Shown here: piece after piece, positions 45,792-57,051 of the stretch
Layout of the letters: each line of letters begins with the position of its first letter
Position numbering within the stretch: the stretch's first letter is position 1
The notes under the pieces: model-generated
Databases searched by the model: none
Told to the model about the DNA's origin: nothing
Seen by the model: the letters and a program-made list of their open reading frames with translations, nothing else
Made by a program: the position numbers and the translations under genes
Assembly (NCBI GenBank): GCA_030704615.1
Contig: CM060734.1
Span: forward strand, 30,832,042 to 30,892,041
From: Takakia lepidozioides
Lineage: Eukaryota > Streptophyta > Takakiopsida > Takakiales > Takakiaceae
Reading direction: 5' to 3'
Length of the DNA: 60,000 nucleotides

Positions 45792-46644
45792 AAGGATGTC
45801 TTCTTGGAAAGATGCAAGTGTCTTGCTTCATTCATTGATTTGTGACTTAGCTACTCACACCATCCACGATTTCCCGAAAGTATTGACCATGATGTACTGT
45901 TGAGTGCATTTCATGTGCCATAAATCCACAGGAAATGATAGTGGGGTCTACCCAGCATAGGTGGGAAGTCAGCCCATAATTGCACTTGACTAAAAGGGTG
46001 ATTTTTGACTGATTCTGGTGACAGTGGATGGAAATCAGAGTGTTGTCCTAATTCTGGGTTTGGGTGGTGGAGCTTCTCCAAAGCTTCAAGATGGAAGTGA
46101 ATACGAATTTTAATGAGCTTGATGAGAGGGGCAGCCCTGTGCACAAGTTTGTTCAGCATCTTAAATTTGGACGTGTTTGTTTCTCGTGGTGTGGCTTTGG
46201 ATGGAGCCCTTGATGAACTTGCATGAATATTGTCAAAAACTAGCCTTAACCCACCAAGATCCAATCCCATGATGGATACTTGAAAGTTCATACAGTGAAT
46301 GTAAGGGTATTTGGGTATGTTGTTATTGATTGATGCGGCTTGTGAAAATTTGAATGTTGAAATGCATAGGATTACTTTCATACGGTTCATCCCCTTGGAT
46401 GAATGTCAGATATGCCATCAAACATGAGGGCATGTTCCGTTTTGGAATGGGCCCACCAAAAACGGGCTCGTCCTTTAGGGGTTAAAAGGGCCTCTGTCCC
46501 CTTTCATTTATTTTTTTTTTTAAAATATGTAGGGAGGAACATTAGACATTACACCATCCAAGTACCTTACCAGGCTGTGGATGAGCATTACGTTTTGTAA
46601 TAAGGAGGCTGTAAGGCAACCAATGGTCTCTTCTACGTATATGA
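45792..46644. other. no gene recognised between the PPR remnant and the foldback
   Basis: The open minus frame at 45911-46390 has no recognisable domain and looks like chance. Poly-T runs lie near 46509-46520. Confidence 0.4.
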
Positions 46645-46751
46645 TAATGCCCTGAGTGGAGGGCATTCCCGGACTTAAGGGCCTAACGCCGAGGGCGGTA
46701 GCCCCAGGGGAAGGCTTGCAAATCCGGGAATGCCCGACACGAGGGGCATTA
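46645..46751. repeat. compact foldback with nested hairpins
   Basis: The two ends pair over 29 bases: TAATGCCC ... GGGCATTCCCGGA on the left against TCCGGGAATGCCC ... GGGCATTA on the right, with an 8-base mismatch bubble. Each arm is also its own hairpin (AATGCCC 8-base loop GGGCATT). The middle forms a third hairpin (CTAACGCCGAGGGCGGTAG). The whole can fold as a three-arm cruciform. It may be a very short MITE/foldback element; no coding content is present. Confidence 0.6.
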
Positions 46752-46799
46752 CCCTGCGTAAAGAACTGCCACAAAATTAAAAAATAATAATAATGTCCG

Positions 46800-46824
46800 G
46801 TGCATTCTGCATTTCAGAATGCAC
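46800..46824. repeat. perfect 10-base hairpin beside the LTR
   Basis: GTGCATTCTG (46800-46809) and CAGAATGCAC (46815-46824) pair around a 5-base loop, 20 bases from the LTR end at 46845. Confidence 0.7.
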
Positions 46825-46844
46825 TCGAGGGAGCTGATGGGGTG

Positions 46845-48439
46845 TGTCGCGCACCTCACTTCGGTAAGCTCCCCCCTCAAGTCATAGTTACTCGCTTGAT
46901 GCGCGCGCCTAACTCCCAACCTGGCCGCCGACCCAACTTGGAGCTCCGGCTGCTTACCGGGGCATAACGGTCCCCCTTTGATCTCCCAAAGAACCCTCCA
47001 ACGATTTGGAACCAGCGGAATTCCCTTTGGTAGTTGGCAGTCCGGAACAGCTCCCCACTCTTTGGTCGCTTTCCGGCTCGCTCGCTTACTCACTAGTTTT
47101 TGGTCACCAACGGGCTTGCACCGTTCTCGGGGTTACCACTCCCTATATATACTTCTGTAGCTGTCCGCAGGGGTTTCACAAACAACCATGCCATTTTATG
47201 GCGAACCACCACGAACACCCTCGACTCCCGGTGATGAGTCGCGGTGAGTCTTGGCCCACCCGCCACGGCCCCTATGGACCGTGATGAGTCCCAAGACTCC
47301 CCACGACTCCACCACGAGGTCTCCGCCTCAGGGTGAGTCCTATGCCACCCCCACTAAGTCCCGCTAAGCTACCACCACCCCTTGTGGAGTCACCCCCACC
47401 GCAACCCGGTGTGCGGGGCTCCACCTAGTGAGCGCCTTCGCCTCCTTGAGTGTCTTGGGCACTCAAGGGTGCTTCAGCCCCCCATACCTATCGCTGCCAC
47501 TGCCCCCACCACAGGGGTAGCCCCTCTTGTGTCCCGACCCCCTGCCCTCAAGGCAAAGGGCCGCGACACACACCCTACCAACAGGGAGTCGATGTCCTCA
47601 TCGTCTTGTCCATTTTGTGGAAACGAACATCCAAGTTGTGGCGTCCCACATCAAGGAGTTTGTTTCCGTACCATGGCGTCCCATGGCAAAGAACCAAACC
47701 CCACACTTGACTCTACTCTCCACTAGCTAGTTTGGCCGACTTCCTCCAAGTCCCGGCCAAGGGTGGAGCCTCTCAAGCTCCTCCCAGTGCACTCTTCTTG
47801 GCCTACTTCAAGGCCAAGGAATGATCCTCCCCGAGGATCGAATCGTCTTACTGCAACAACATTGCTTGCAACCGCTCATGATGCCGCTTTTGGCATCACC
47901 TTGAGCAAGGGTTCACCTCGAACCCTCTTTGACTAGGAAGATAACCTTGAACCAACCGCGCGCCCCAATCACTACAATTGGGTCCGCCTTGGAATGCTGG
48001 CCTGAGGTACGGGAACACGCCGAAGCCGCACTACGACTTCGTCCCGAGGCTACACGATTATAGTACGTGAACGGAAGCACGTAGCTTCCGCATTAGCCCG
48101 CACTACAAAACAACCCCCTCGGTAGCGCAGTTATAGTATGCGCACGCACCAGGTACGCACTAGCACGTGAACTCTTAAAGAAGACGCAAGTTTCCTTACC
48201 CCTTGGATGGGAGTCATACGATTTCGGCACTGTGCAAACACACGATTAACCCAATTTACCTCTCCCACTTTTGTAAGCTAGCATGCATTCTACACACTAG
48301 CCAACCACACCATGCATCACCATTCCAAACAAAATAGGACGCACAACATTTGGAACCCATTTCCTTTATAACAAACTTTTGTACAATACAAGTTTTTGCA
48401 ATCGGATTCCTAAGCTAGCTAGGCCGGGCTAAGCATGCA
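46845..48439 (-). mobile_element. 3' LTR of the chromovirus
   Basis: Read on the minus strand, the LTR runs from TGCATGCTTAG (48439) to GCGACA (46845): 1595 bases with TG...CA ends. The left end is set by loss of similarity to the copy at 1-466. The right end is set by the purine tract just outside it. A TATATATA box at 47144-47151 marks the likely promoter, giving U3 of about 1.3 kb and R-U5 of about 0.27 kb. The partner 5' LTR is not in the window, so the pair cannot be used to date the insertion. Confidence 0.82.
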
Positions 48440-48452
48440 TTTCCTCCCCCAC
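48440..48452 (-). promoter_or_regulatory. polypurine tract
   Basis: On the minus strand GTGGGGGAGGAAA directly precedes the TG start of the LTR. This is the expected place for the plus-strand primer of an LTR retroelement. Confidence 0.75.
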
Positions 48453-48473
48453 GCTCCAAGGTTGATGTCCCCA

Positions 48474-51400
48474 TCAACGCTTCTTCCGCTTTTGAGGTCG
48501 CCCTTCGAAAACTGCAACCGCCTCGGATGCGTTTCCCATTTCTGAGGCACGCACCCAAGATGCCTCCACATGACGATAGCCCTTCCATTTGACGAGATAC
48601 TCCGTTTCTCGGTTCTTGAACCTCCTCGACTTAAGTACTGCCTCCACCTCGTACTCAGATTCATTTTCATGATCCAACAGCACAGGTGGCGGACGCAACA
48701 CTTGATGCCGATTCGGACGCGCTTCATCTTTTGAAGTAAGGCTTCAAAAGGGAGACGTGGAATACTGGATACACCTTGCTGTTTGCCGGCAGCTCCAATT
48801 CATACACATTCTCATTCATAACCTTCCGGATGCGAAAGGGTCCCGCATACGGAGGTACGAACTTTGGACTCACTTCCGGAGGTAGTCGGAAATTCTTGAT
48901 GTTCAACCAGACCTCCGTGCCTGCCTCAAACTTCACTTCCCTCCGCTTCCGATTCGCCTGCCTTTCATACCGTTTCCTAGCTTTGGCAATGTTGTACTTT
49001 GCGAGCTTCAACAAACGCTCGCGTTCTTCCAGTACCGCCGCTACTGCCGGTTCCTCAACGTCCTGGGCGGCCCAACTTGTCGGCACCAGAGGTGCTTTTC
49101 CATAGACCAATACGAAAGGGGAAACTCCCGTTGCGGAGTGTTCTGTGTTATTATAACAGAACTCTGCCGCGTCTAAGTGTTCCACCCAGTCTGTTTGGTC
49201 TGCCGACACGTAATTCCGCAAGATCTGCTTCACTACGGAATTCACTCTTTCCGTTTGGCCGTCGGTCGTAGGTCGGAAGGCGGTGCTCATCTTCAGCCTC
49301 ATCCCCATCTTCTTCCAAAGTGCCCTCCAAAATTTACTCGTAAACTTTGGATCGCGGTCCGAGACAATATCCTTCGGGACTCCATGATGCTTTAAGACGT
49401 GGGCGAAGTAAAGTCGCCCTGTTTCCTGCGCCGTTGCCGTCTCTTTGGTGGGGATGAAATGGCCCATTTTACTGAACCTATCCACCACCACCATGATTGC
49501 ATCGAATCCTTTTGACAGCGGCATAGCAGTCATGAAATCCATCGAGACGCTTTCCCAAGTCCCCTCTGGAATCGGCAAGGGTTGTAAGAGCCCTGCTTGC
49601 TTTTTGTACTCGCTCCGATTTTGTTGGCATGTGGTGCATGTCTTGACATACTCCTCTGCCTCCTCCTTCAGTTTGGGCCAGAAATACTCTTTCTTCAATA
49701 GTGCCGCAGTGCGCTTGGCTCCGCCGTGGCCCGCAAGCGGACTATAATGGCATTCTCTCAAGAGGCTATTTCTGATCCATCCCTTCGGCACGTAGAGACG
49801 CTTTTGCTTATACCGGAGCAGTCTATTTTGCAAGTGGAACTGCGATTTAACCCCCATCCTCAAGTCCTGCATCACGGACTTCGCCAGATCATCCTTCCGG
49901 CAAGCCTTCCGGATCTTCCTTTGGAGCGCCGTCTCGCCCCTGTACACCAACATGAGCTGCTGCTTTCTACTTAAAGCATCGGCCACCACGTTGTCCCGTC
50001 CCGGTTTGTACTGGATATCCACGTTGAACACCGCCAAAGTATCTTGCCACCTAAGTTGTTTTGGGGACAACTTGGGCTGCGTGGCAAAATACTTCACCGT
50101 GACATTGTCCGTGAATACCTTCACTGGGTTGGAACCAACATAGTGGCGCCAAAGCTCAAGACAGTGCACCACCGCCTTCATCTCTTTCTCGTGCGTCGGC
50201 CACCGTCGCTCCACTTCATTTAGTTTCTTACTTTCGTAAGCCACTGGACGTCCATCTTGCATCAGTACACCCCCAATCGCGAAGTCCGACGCATCTGTAT
50301 GAATCTCGAACGGAAGATCGAACTCCGGGATTTTCAAGACTGGAGCTTCCGCCATCCGCTTCTTCAATTCAGCAAAAGCTTGGCCACAAAAGGTGTTTCA
50401 TGCCCAGACTTTGGATTTACACAGAAGGTCTGACAGCGGCCCCGCGATCTTGGCGAGATTTCTCACATACTTCCAGTAATAGGAGGCGAGTCCTGGGAAG
50501 GATCGCACTCCCGGGACCGAAGTCGGAGGCTCATAGTCCAAGATTGCCCTCACCTTCTTGTCATCTATTCTGATCCCATCCTGTGTAATCACATGCCCCA
50601 GGAACTCCACTTTTGTGACCCCGAATTCGCACTTTGAAGCTTTGGGCATACAGCTTCCCTTCCCGCAATTTCTGGAACACCCTTTTGAGGTGCTCCTCCT
50701 TTGTTTTCGAATACACCAAGATGTCGTCGATGTACACGATCACAAAGTCATCCAACCACTCCTGGAAAAGGCTGTTCATCAGCGTGCTAAAGGTCGCGGG
50801 AGCGTTGGTGAGTCCAAAAGGCATCACTCATATGAACCATACCTTGTCATGCACGCGGTCTTCTCCTCATCTCCTTCCGCCACTCGAATTTGATGATAGC
50901 CGGAGCGCAGATCGATCCGGCTGAAATACTTCGCTCCTGCCAACCGATCGAAAAGGTCGTCGATCCTTGGCAAAGGGTGCCGGTTTTTTATAGTCACCTT
51001 ATTCAAAGCCCTGTAATCGACACACATCCGCAGCGTCCCATCTTTCTTGTCTGCGAATAGCACCGAGGCTCCGTAAGGTGACTTACTCGGCCGGATGTAC
51101 CCTTTTGACATTAGATCTTTGAGCTGAGTCTTCAGCTCGACCAACTCTTTGTGGCTCAACCGGTAGGGCGCCTTGGCAGGCGGTTCCGTTCCCGGTATCA
51201 CCTCAATCTTGTGGTCAACTCCTCTTCGCAGTGGCAAGCCGCTTGGTAAATCCTCCGGCATCACATCCTGGTATTTCTCCAAAATCCTCTTGATCCAATC
51301 TGGGCTCGGCTCCCCATCGCCTTCTCCCTTCACTTCTCTAATGTAGAACAAAAACTGGGGCTCGTGTGCCTCCTCCACGGCCCACTCCCTTGCTGACAGA

Positions 51401-52428
51401 AGGTTTATTCACCCTCCCACGGGTTTGGGCATTTCTGACACTCGTAAGACCTCGCCACCATTCCCACATGGCAGCGTGACTACTCTCTTGCGGCCATCTA
51501 TGACCGCTCCGGATTTGCTCAAAAAGGTCATCCCCAAAATGAGATCCACTCCATCGATCTCGCAGATGGTGAAGTTCTCACGTCCCTCCCAACTCCCTAG
51601 TTGAAGAGGAACATCAAACGCCAACCTTGTCGCCAATTGCGGTTCTGTTTTGGCAGAACACACCTCAATAGAGGCCCCCATGTCACTTGTCGGGAGTCCC
51701 AGCTTTTGTGCCGTTGCCGGTGTCATGAAGGAGTGCGACGCTCATGTGTCCACCAACAACGACACGTTAGTTCCGGATATTATCCCATCCACGAACAATA
51801 ATTGACTCCCTTTACGTAAGGCGCCAGTTTCCTGATACAACTCGCAAGAAAATTTGCCTACCTTGCAAGTCCTGGCGACCACCGCTTCCACCAAGAGACT
51901 GATGGTATCTTTCAACAGCTCTGTGGTCGCCCAAGTCATGTTCAATTGCCGGGGCTTCGTGCACTTCTTGGCCATGTGCCTGGGCTCCCCGCAATTGAAA
52001 CACACTCCATCAAAGGTCGCCTTCTGTCCACCATAGGCCGCTCCACCCGCTTTTTCTTTCGAAGCACCGGGTGCCGCCTTGATTTGTGAAGGCCCTCCCT
52101 TCGATTTCCACGTGCCATTGTCGCCACGTGGCCTATCCCACTTCTTTTCCGGTCGGAAGGAATCACCTTCCCGCCGGGTCTTGTGGTTCAGCTCCGTACG
52201 GCCTTGTCTTTCATCCTTAGGGACATCCGAGAAACATTCAGCCCTCTCAATTGCCTCGTTCAAAGTCTTAGGTGGCTTCTCCTCCAACTTCCGCCTGGCC
52301 CATGGGGCCAGTCCCGCCACAAAGTTGAAGACCATTTCTAGTTCTGCCATGTCCGCGACTTCGAGCAAAAACACATTGAAAGCCTGGACATATCCCCGAA
52401 TGTCATCTGTTTGCTTCAAATTCCTCAT
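48474..52428 (-). pseudogene. chromovirus (Ty3/gypsy) gag-pol, broken
   Basis: On the minus strand the domains run: gag with a zinc knuckle (CFNCGEPRHMAKKC, about 51960-52003), aspartic protease (51409-51775), reverse transcriptase (FGLTNAPATF and YIDDIL, about 50700-50820), RNase H (HTDASDFAIGG, about 50270-50310), integrase (zinc-binding H-H-C-C near 49620-49740, then a complete D-D-E core) and a C-terminal chromodomain (EYEVEAVLKSR, then YLVKWKGY, 48570-48660). Protease-RT-RNaseH-integrase order with a chromodomain defines a chromovirus. Breaks: a TGA at 51742-51744 in the protease active-site triplet, and frame changes near 50825, 50645, 50395 and 48735. The longest intact frame, 48724-50367, spans RNase H and integrase. 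The N-terminal part of gag is lost in the gap. The copy is non-autonomous. Confidence 0.93.
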
Positions 52429-52438
52429 CTTGTCCCGG

Positions 52439-52938
52439 NNNNNNNNNNNNNNNNNNNNNNNNNNNNNNNNNNNNNNNNNNNNNNNNNNNNNNNNNNNNNN
52501 NNNNNNNNNNNNNNNNNNNNNNNNNNNNNNNNNNNNNNNNNNNNNNNNNNNNNNNNNNNNNNNNNNNNNNNNNNNNNNNNNNNNNNNNNNNNNNNNNNNN
52601 NNNNNNNNNNNNNNNNNNNNNNNNNNNNNNNNNNNNNNNNNNNNNNNNNNNNNNNNNNNNNNNNNNNNNNNNNNNNNNNNNNNNNNNNNNNNNNNNNNNN
52701 NNNNNNNNNNNNNNNNNNNNNNNNNNNNNNNNNNNNNNNNNNNNNNNNNNNNNNNNNNNNNNNNNNNNNNNNNNNNNNNNNNNNNNNNNNNNNNNNNNNN
52801 NNNNNNNNNNNNNNNNNNNNNNNNNNNNNNNNNNNNNNNNNNNNNNNNNNNNNNNNNNNNNNNNNNNNNNNNNNNNNNNNNNNNNNNNNNNNNNNNNNNN
52901 NNNNNNNNNNNNNNNNNNNNNNNNNNNNNNNNNNNNNN
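52439..52938. other. assembly gap of 500 N
   Basis: Exactly 500 N interrupts the chromovirus gag. The round number suggests a placeholder of unknown true size. No LTR or primer-binding site is seen on the right side, so sequence is missing or the join is wrong. Confidence 0.95.
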
Positions 52939-52969
52939 AAACCCAAAAAGCCCTAAACGCTAAACCCAG

Positions 52970-53225
52970 AAAGGCCGGCCGTGGCCTCCTGCGACACCCT
53001 CGCGTCACATTTGGAGACGCATTTTTTTCAAATTTTTACCTGGAGGTCGCACCCCGTGACGGAAAGCCGTCACGGGAGGCGACACGTTTTTTTATTTATG
53101 GGGCCGGGGGTCGCAAGCAGCGACGGCCCGCCATCGCAAATACCATTTTTAGATTTAAAAAAAAAGGCGGGGCGCAGGCGTGCGACGGGCCGAGCGTCGC
53201 ACGTAGGCGCTGCGCTTTTTTTTTT
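52970..53225. repeat. GC-rich short-palindrome cluster, left
   Basis: Several perfect short hairpins share the core GCGACG/CGTCGC. CCCGTGACGG-AAAG-CCGTCACGGG (53053-53076) lies inside an outer GTCGC/GCGAC pair. GTGCGACG-7-CGTCGCAC is at 53180-53202, and GTCGCAAGCAGCGAC lies near 53109. They are separated by poly-A or poly-T runs. The same style of sequence recurs at 59485-59985. Confidence 0.65.
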
Positions 53226-53510
53226 TCCCCTAAGTGCTTGAAGCACCTCTTTCCCCTCCCATTTTCGTTTGTTCTTTGGGAGAGAGGTAGTTCAGAAAGT
53301 GGGGTTTAGGGTGGAGGAGAAGCGCACCTGCTGCTGAGCCCGAGGTGGTCGCAAGGCCCCAAGGAGTTTGCCCCAACACCGCTCCAACGCCCAAGGTAAG
53401 CACCGCCTCTTCCCTCACTTTCTCTCTTCTTTTCTTGCCCTAAGCACGGGCTGATGTCTCTCTCCTCTGTGTGGTAAGAATGCCGCGCAGAGGCACGATC
53501 TAAACGAGCT

Positions 53511-53528
53511 GAAGAGAGAGAGAGAGAA

Positions 53529-53577
<49 letters not shown>
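53511..53577 (+). repeat. (GA)n microsatellite
   Basis: Near-perfect GA run of 67 bases. Others lie at 53779-53815 and, less pure, at 57689-57740. Confidence 0.95.
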
Positions 53578-53579
<2 letters not shown>

Positions 53580-53778
53580 ATGGTGAGCGGGGGAGAGACG
53601 CCCTGCAGCGGCGGGGACCCGCGCCGTTGGCAGCCGCGACAGCACCGCAGCAGCTCGCTTGAAGCACCAGTAGCAGCAGCGGAGGTAGGTCAGGGTGGGG
53701 AGATGGTCTATGGTCTGTCTTGTCATGTGGGATGGAAAGATGTCGAGAGTTGTCCATAACTTGTATGTCACATCAAAA

Positions 53779-53815
53779 GTGAGAGAGAGAGAGAGAGAGA
53801 GGGAGAGAGAGGAAG
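53779..53815 (+). repeat. (GA)n microsatellite
   Basis: GA run with a few GG interruptions, just upstream of the first LINE-like fragment. Confidence 0.9.
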
Positions 53816-53867
53816 AGATGACGAAACAAAACAAAACAAAAAAAGGTTGGGGGGGGGAGTTACTGAG

Positions 53868-54479
53868 CAGAAGGGGCTGGGCTTTTGGCTCAGCCTTGAG
53901 ACTTTTGAAGTTGGTAAACAGAGGTACATGCACAATTCCCTTTATAGATTTGAAGAGAGCGTCTCTTTGGTGAGAGAACCCCGGACATCAGAAAATGAAT
54001 ACTGTCTTCAGATTGCCCACACAACGGGCAATTGCACTCTCCCTTTCCTCTCTGCTTCTGTTTACTGTTCAAAGGTAGTATTCATGCCCTGAGTTTAAAT
54101 TTCAGTTTGGTGCCAAGAGTGGGATAGACCCTTGAGCGCACCCATGATGTCCTCCCCCATTTCACAGACTGGAAACAGGTTCAGGGAAGTTTTCTTCCTA
54201 ACTTCATTTTCATCGGACAATTTTCTGGTAACAGACATGGCTTTGGAAACTACACTATCTAAGTCAGGTTTATTCAGCAAGGTCAAGACTTGCGGGTCCA
54301 GATTCAGATCCTTGAGAATCTCTTCTACTCTCTTCTCCCAGGGCTTACCCTGTTTGACAGGGCGGTCCTGTTTCCAAGATATAGAGTCGATTAACTTAGG
54401 ATATCTGGTGTTGGACATATGTTGCAGCTGAACCCACCATCTGACCTTGAATTTATCTCGTCTGGAGCTTAAAAAAGAG
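53868..54479 (-). pseudogene. LINE-like ORF fragment, copy 1
   Basis: On the minus strand the fragment reads RYPKLIDSISWKQD, then KKTSLNLFPV, then a zinc knuckle NCPLCGQSEDSIHFL, then a tail with KAEPKAQPLL. A CX2CX7HX4C knuckle near the C terminus is typical of non-LTR retrotransposon reverse transcriptases. In this copy the last knuckle cysteine region is altered (HFLMSGV) and the frame is broken near 54070. No reverse transcriptase core is present, so it is a 3'-end fragment. Confidence 0.5.
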
Positions 54480-54529
54480 TAGCACACAAGAGAGGGAGGG
54501 AGAGGGAGAGGGAGACATCAGGGGACAAC

Positions 54530-54625
54530 AAAGAAAAGAAAAGAAGGTGGGGTGGGGGGGAGTGACTGAGCAGCTGCTGCTGCTCAACTTCCCCCCCCCC
54601 ACATTTTTTTTTTTGCTTTGTTGCC
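54530..54625. repeat. imperfect inverted repeat with G and C runs
   Basis: AACAAAGAAAAG.. GGTGGGGTGGGGGGGAGT on the left faces ACTTCCCCCCCCCCAC and a T-rich AGCAAAG-complement on the right, with CAGCTGCTGCTGCTC between. It lies between the two LINE-like copies. Confidence 0.55.
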
Positions 54626-54796
54626 CCCTCTCTTGGGGAAACAAAAGGGATAGATCCTACCTCTGTCAGGGGCTGACGTTGGTAGTAAGACTTACCTTCA
54701 CATATAGAATTAATCCGGGTTTTCCAGATATCCTCTACAAATCCCTTCACACAAAGCATCAATCTGCTGTGTGTGAGTTGCCCAAAAACTAGGCCT

Positions 54797-55417
54797 CAGA
54801 AGGGGCTGGGCTTTTGGCTCAGCCTGGACTTTTTCAAAGTTAGTAAACAGAGGTACATGCACAATTCCCTTGATAGATTTGAAGAGAGCGTCTCTTTGGT
54901 GAGAGAACCCCGGACAGTGTATCAGAAAATGAATAATGTCTTCAGGTTGCCCACACAACGGGCAATTGCACTCTCCCGATCCTCTCTGCTTCTGTTTGCT
55001 TATCAAAGGAAGGCTTCTTGCCCCGAGTTTAAATTTCAGTCTAGTGCCGAGAGTGGGTAGTCCCTTGAGGTCATCCAAGATGTCCTCCCCCCTGTCATAG
55101 ACTAGAAACAAGTTTAGGGAAGTTTTTTGCCTAACTTCATTTTCATCTGACAGTCTCATGGCAACAGATATGGTTGGACACTACAGCCTCTAAGTCAGAT
55201 TTATCCAGCAGGGTGAAGACTTGCGGTTCCAGATCCAGGTCCTTGAGAATCTCTTCTACTGTCTTCTGCCAGGACTTAGCCTATTTGACAGGTTGGTGGG
55301 TGGTCCTGTTTCCAAGATATAGAGTCGATTAACTTAGGATATCTGGTGTTGGACATATGCTGCAGCTGACCCCACCATCTGACCTTAAACTCATCTCGTC
55401 GGGAGCTTAAAAGAGAG
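54797..55417 (-). pseudogene. LINE-like ORF fragment, copy 2
   Basis: A direct duplicate of 53868-54479, roughly 90 percent alike by eye and offset by about 930 bases. Here the knuckle is complete (CPLCGQPEDIIHFLIHC) and the frame is open from 55159 down to 54797, continuing to 54710 as WATHTQQIDALCEGICRGYL. Upstream (55170-55310) the frame is broken. Confidence 0.5.
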
Positions 55418-57051
55418 GGACAGAGAGGGAAGATAAAATGTCTTGTCGAGACATGGACAAGACCAAACAAGGTCTTTGTCAATTTTTACGACAAATCAGC
55501 CTCATAACGAGGCACTATCAATCATTCTCCATTCATAAACCAGTCTGCTAACATACAACAAATCCCATGGTTCATGAAATCTCTAGGTGGGGGGGGTGGG
55601 ATTATATAAAAATCCGCATTAGTATATGCTTCATTAAAATGCATGTCTAAACAGGGACCCAATCATGTATCACACGTTTGGGTATGCTTTCAGATATAAC
55701 AAAGCAACTGTTCATAGCAGGGAAAACTTGTTTATCCTACTAACATCACTCCCCAAGATGACATGAACACTCTGAAAATGAAGTTCCACTTATTATGTAA
55801 TCTTATGGCCATATCAAAGCATCATACATATTGTGAATCATTTACTCATAAGTGGTATGACCTCATACCTTGTTTTTTTGCCCCAGAACCTGGTTTAGGT
55901 CTGGGGCCATTGTATACACTGTGGTAACAAGGTGTTAAGTAGCAAACAATTGTACATATTGCTATTTTACCACTGTGCAAAGCAAGGAAGCCAATCTTCA
56001 GATTGCTGAATTTCATCTCCTATGGTTACATTGTATATCTGCAGATCTTACTAAATGATATGTAAACATGGAATACAATCAGAAGATATTGATTATGTTC
56101 CATAATCTGGCTTCAGCCAAGTACAACGAGTATATATTCTAGCAAAATGTTTACCATATCACCAAGCATTCATGGAGGTATAGAGAGATATACAGGGCTT
56201 GTACTAGCTTAATCCTTGATGTCTTAAAATCCCTCTAAACATATTGTCTGAGTTCAAAAAGATCTTTCAGGTTACTGTGCTGCTTGGTACCTGCCATAGC
56301 AGTAAAGCCAGTCTACCCTAGAGCCCGTTTTAGGTTTTGGGGTAATCTGTATCTGCTTCAGCAGGGTACTTGCAAGGTCACAAACAAGTAAAGAAGGACT
56401 GGAAATCAAATGGCATGCATCAGTCATCATACATGGCCTAAAAACAAGAGATTGGTGTTCCCTATGTCCTCTTACTTGGCTGCCCGATACCCTTCACGCC
56501 CAGCATCTTACCAGTACTATAAACCGAAAATAAAAGCTCAGGCTGGGCTGTAAACAGCAAATCCAGCGCCATCATGTAATGTAGTAGAAATCAAAGGCAA
56601 GAGTCATTACTAGAACATAAGTGTTCTAATAAAGCTCATCTAATGCATTGATGCTCAACAGAAAGAGTTGGAAGCATAGCCAGAAAGATCAAGATAAGGG
56701 GGTAGATTTGAATCAGCTCCCTGAAGAAACAGCTTGAGTCGACTTCACTTCATCTTGCTAGGTTTCAATCAATTGCAAGCTTCATGAATCATATTAAGTG
56801 AGGAATCACATGCCCTCACCTGGTCTCCATCACATGCAATCAAAAAACAAAAGAAGTTAGTGAGATGTGGAACCCCAGGTGAATATCAGGCCTCACGCTT
56901 GTTATCGCTGTACAACATGCGTTCAAAAGCAAGAAGAGATCAAAAGCAAAGCAAAGATTATCCACAACCTTAAGGGTTTGTGGAAGAGGATTCAACATAG
57001 CTCCAAGAACTCGGCAATTGACAGCACAAACAAGCAACGGTTTGCTGATTT
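55418..57051. other. AT-rich stretch, nothing recognised
   Basis: No open frame of note and no recognisable repeat. The plus frame at 56867-57073 and minus frame at 56840-57061 overlap each other and neither has a known domain. Confidence 0.45.

Noticed and set aside
45911-46390. A 159-codon minus-strand gene
   Set aside because: Composition is unlike a folded protein, there is no domain, and it lies in DNA that is otherwise debris.
47382-47730. Proline-rich genes on the plus strand
   Set aside because: They lie wholly inside the LTR, antisense to the element.
52079-53008. Long reading frames crossing 52439-52938
   Set aside because: They run through 500 N and are meaningless there.
53415-53933. 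Ser-Leu repeat protein on the minus strand
   Set aside because: It is a translation of GA microsatellites.
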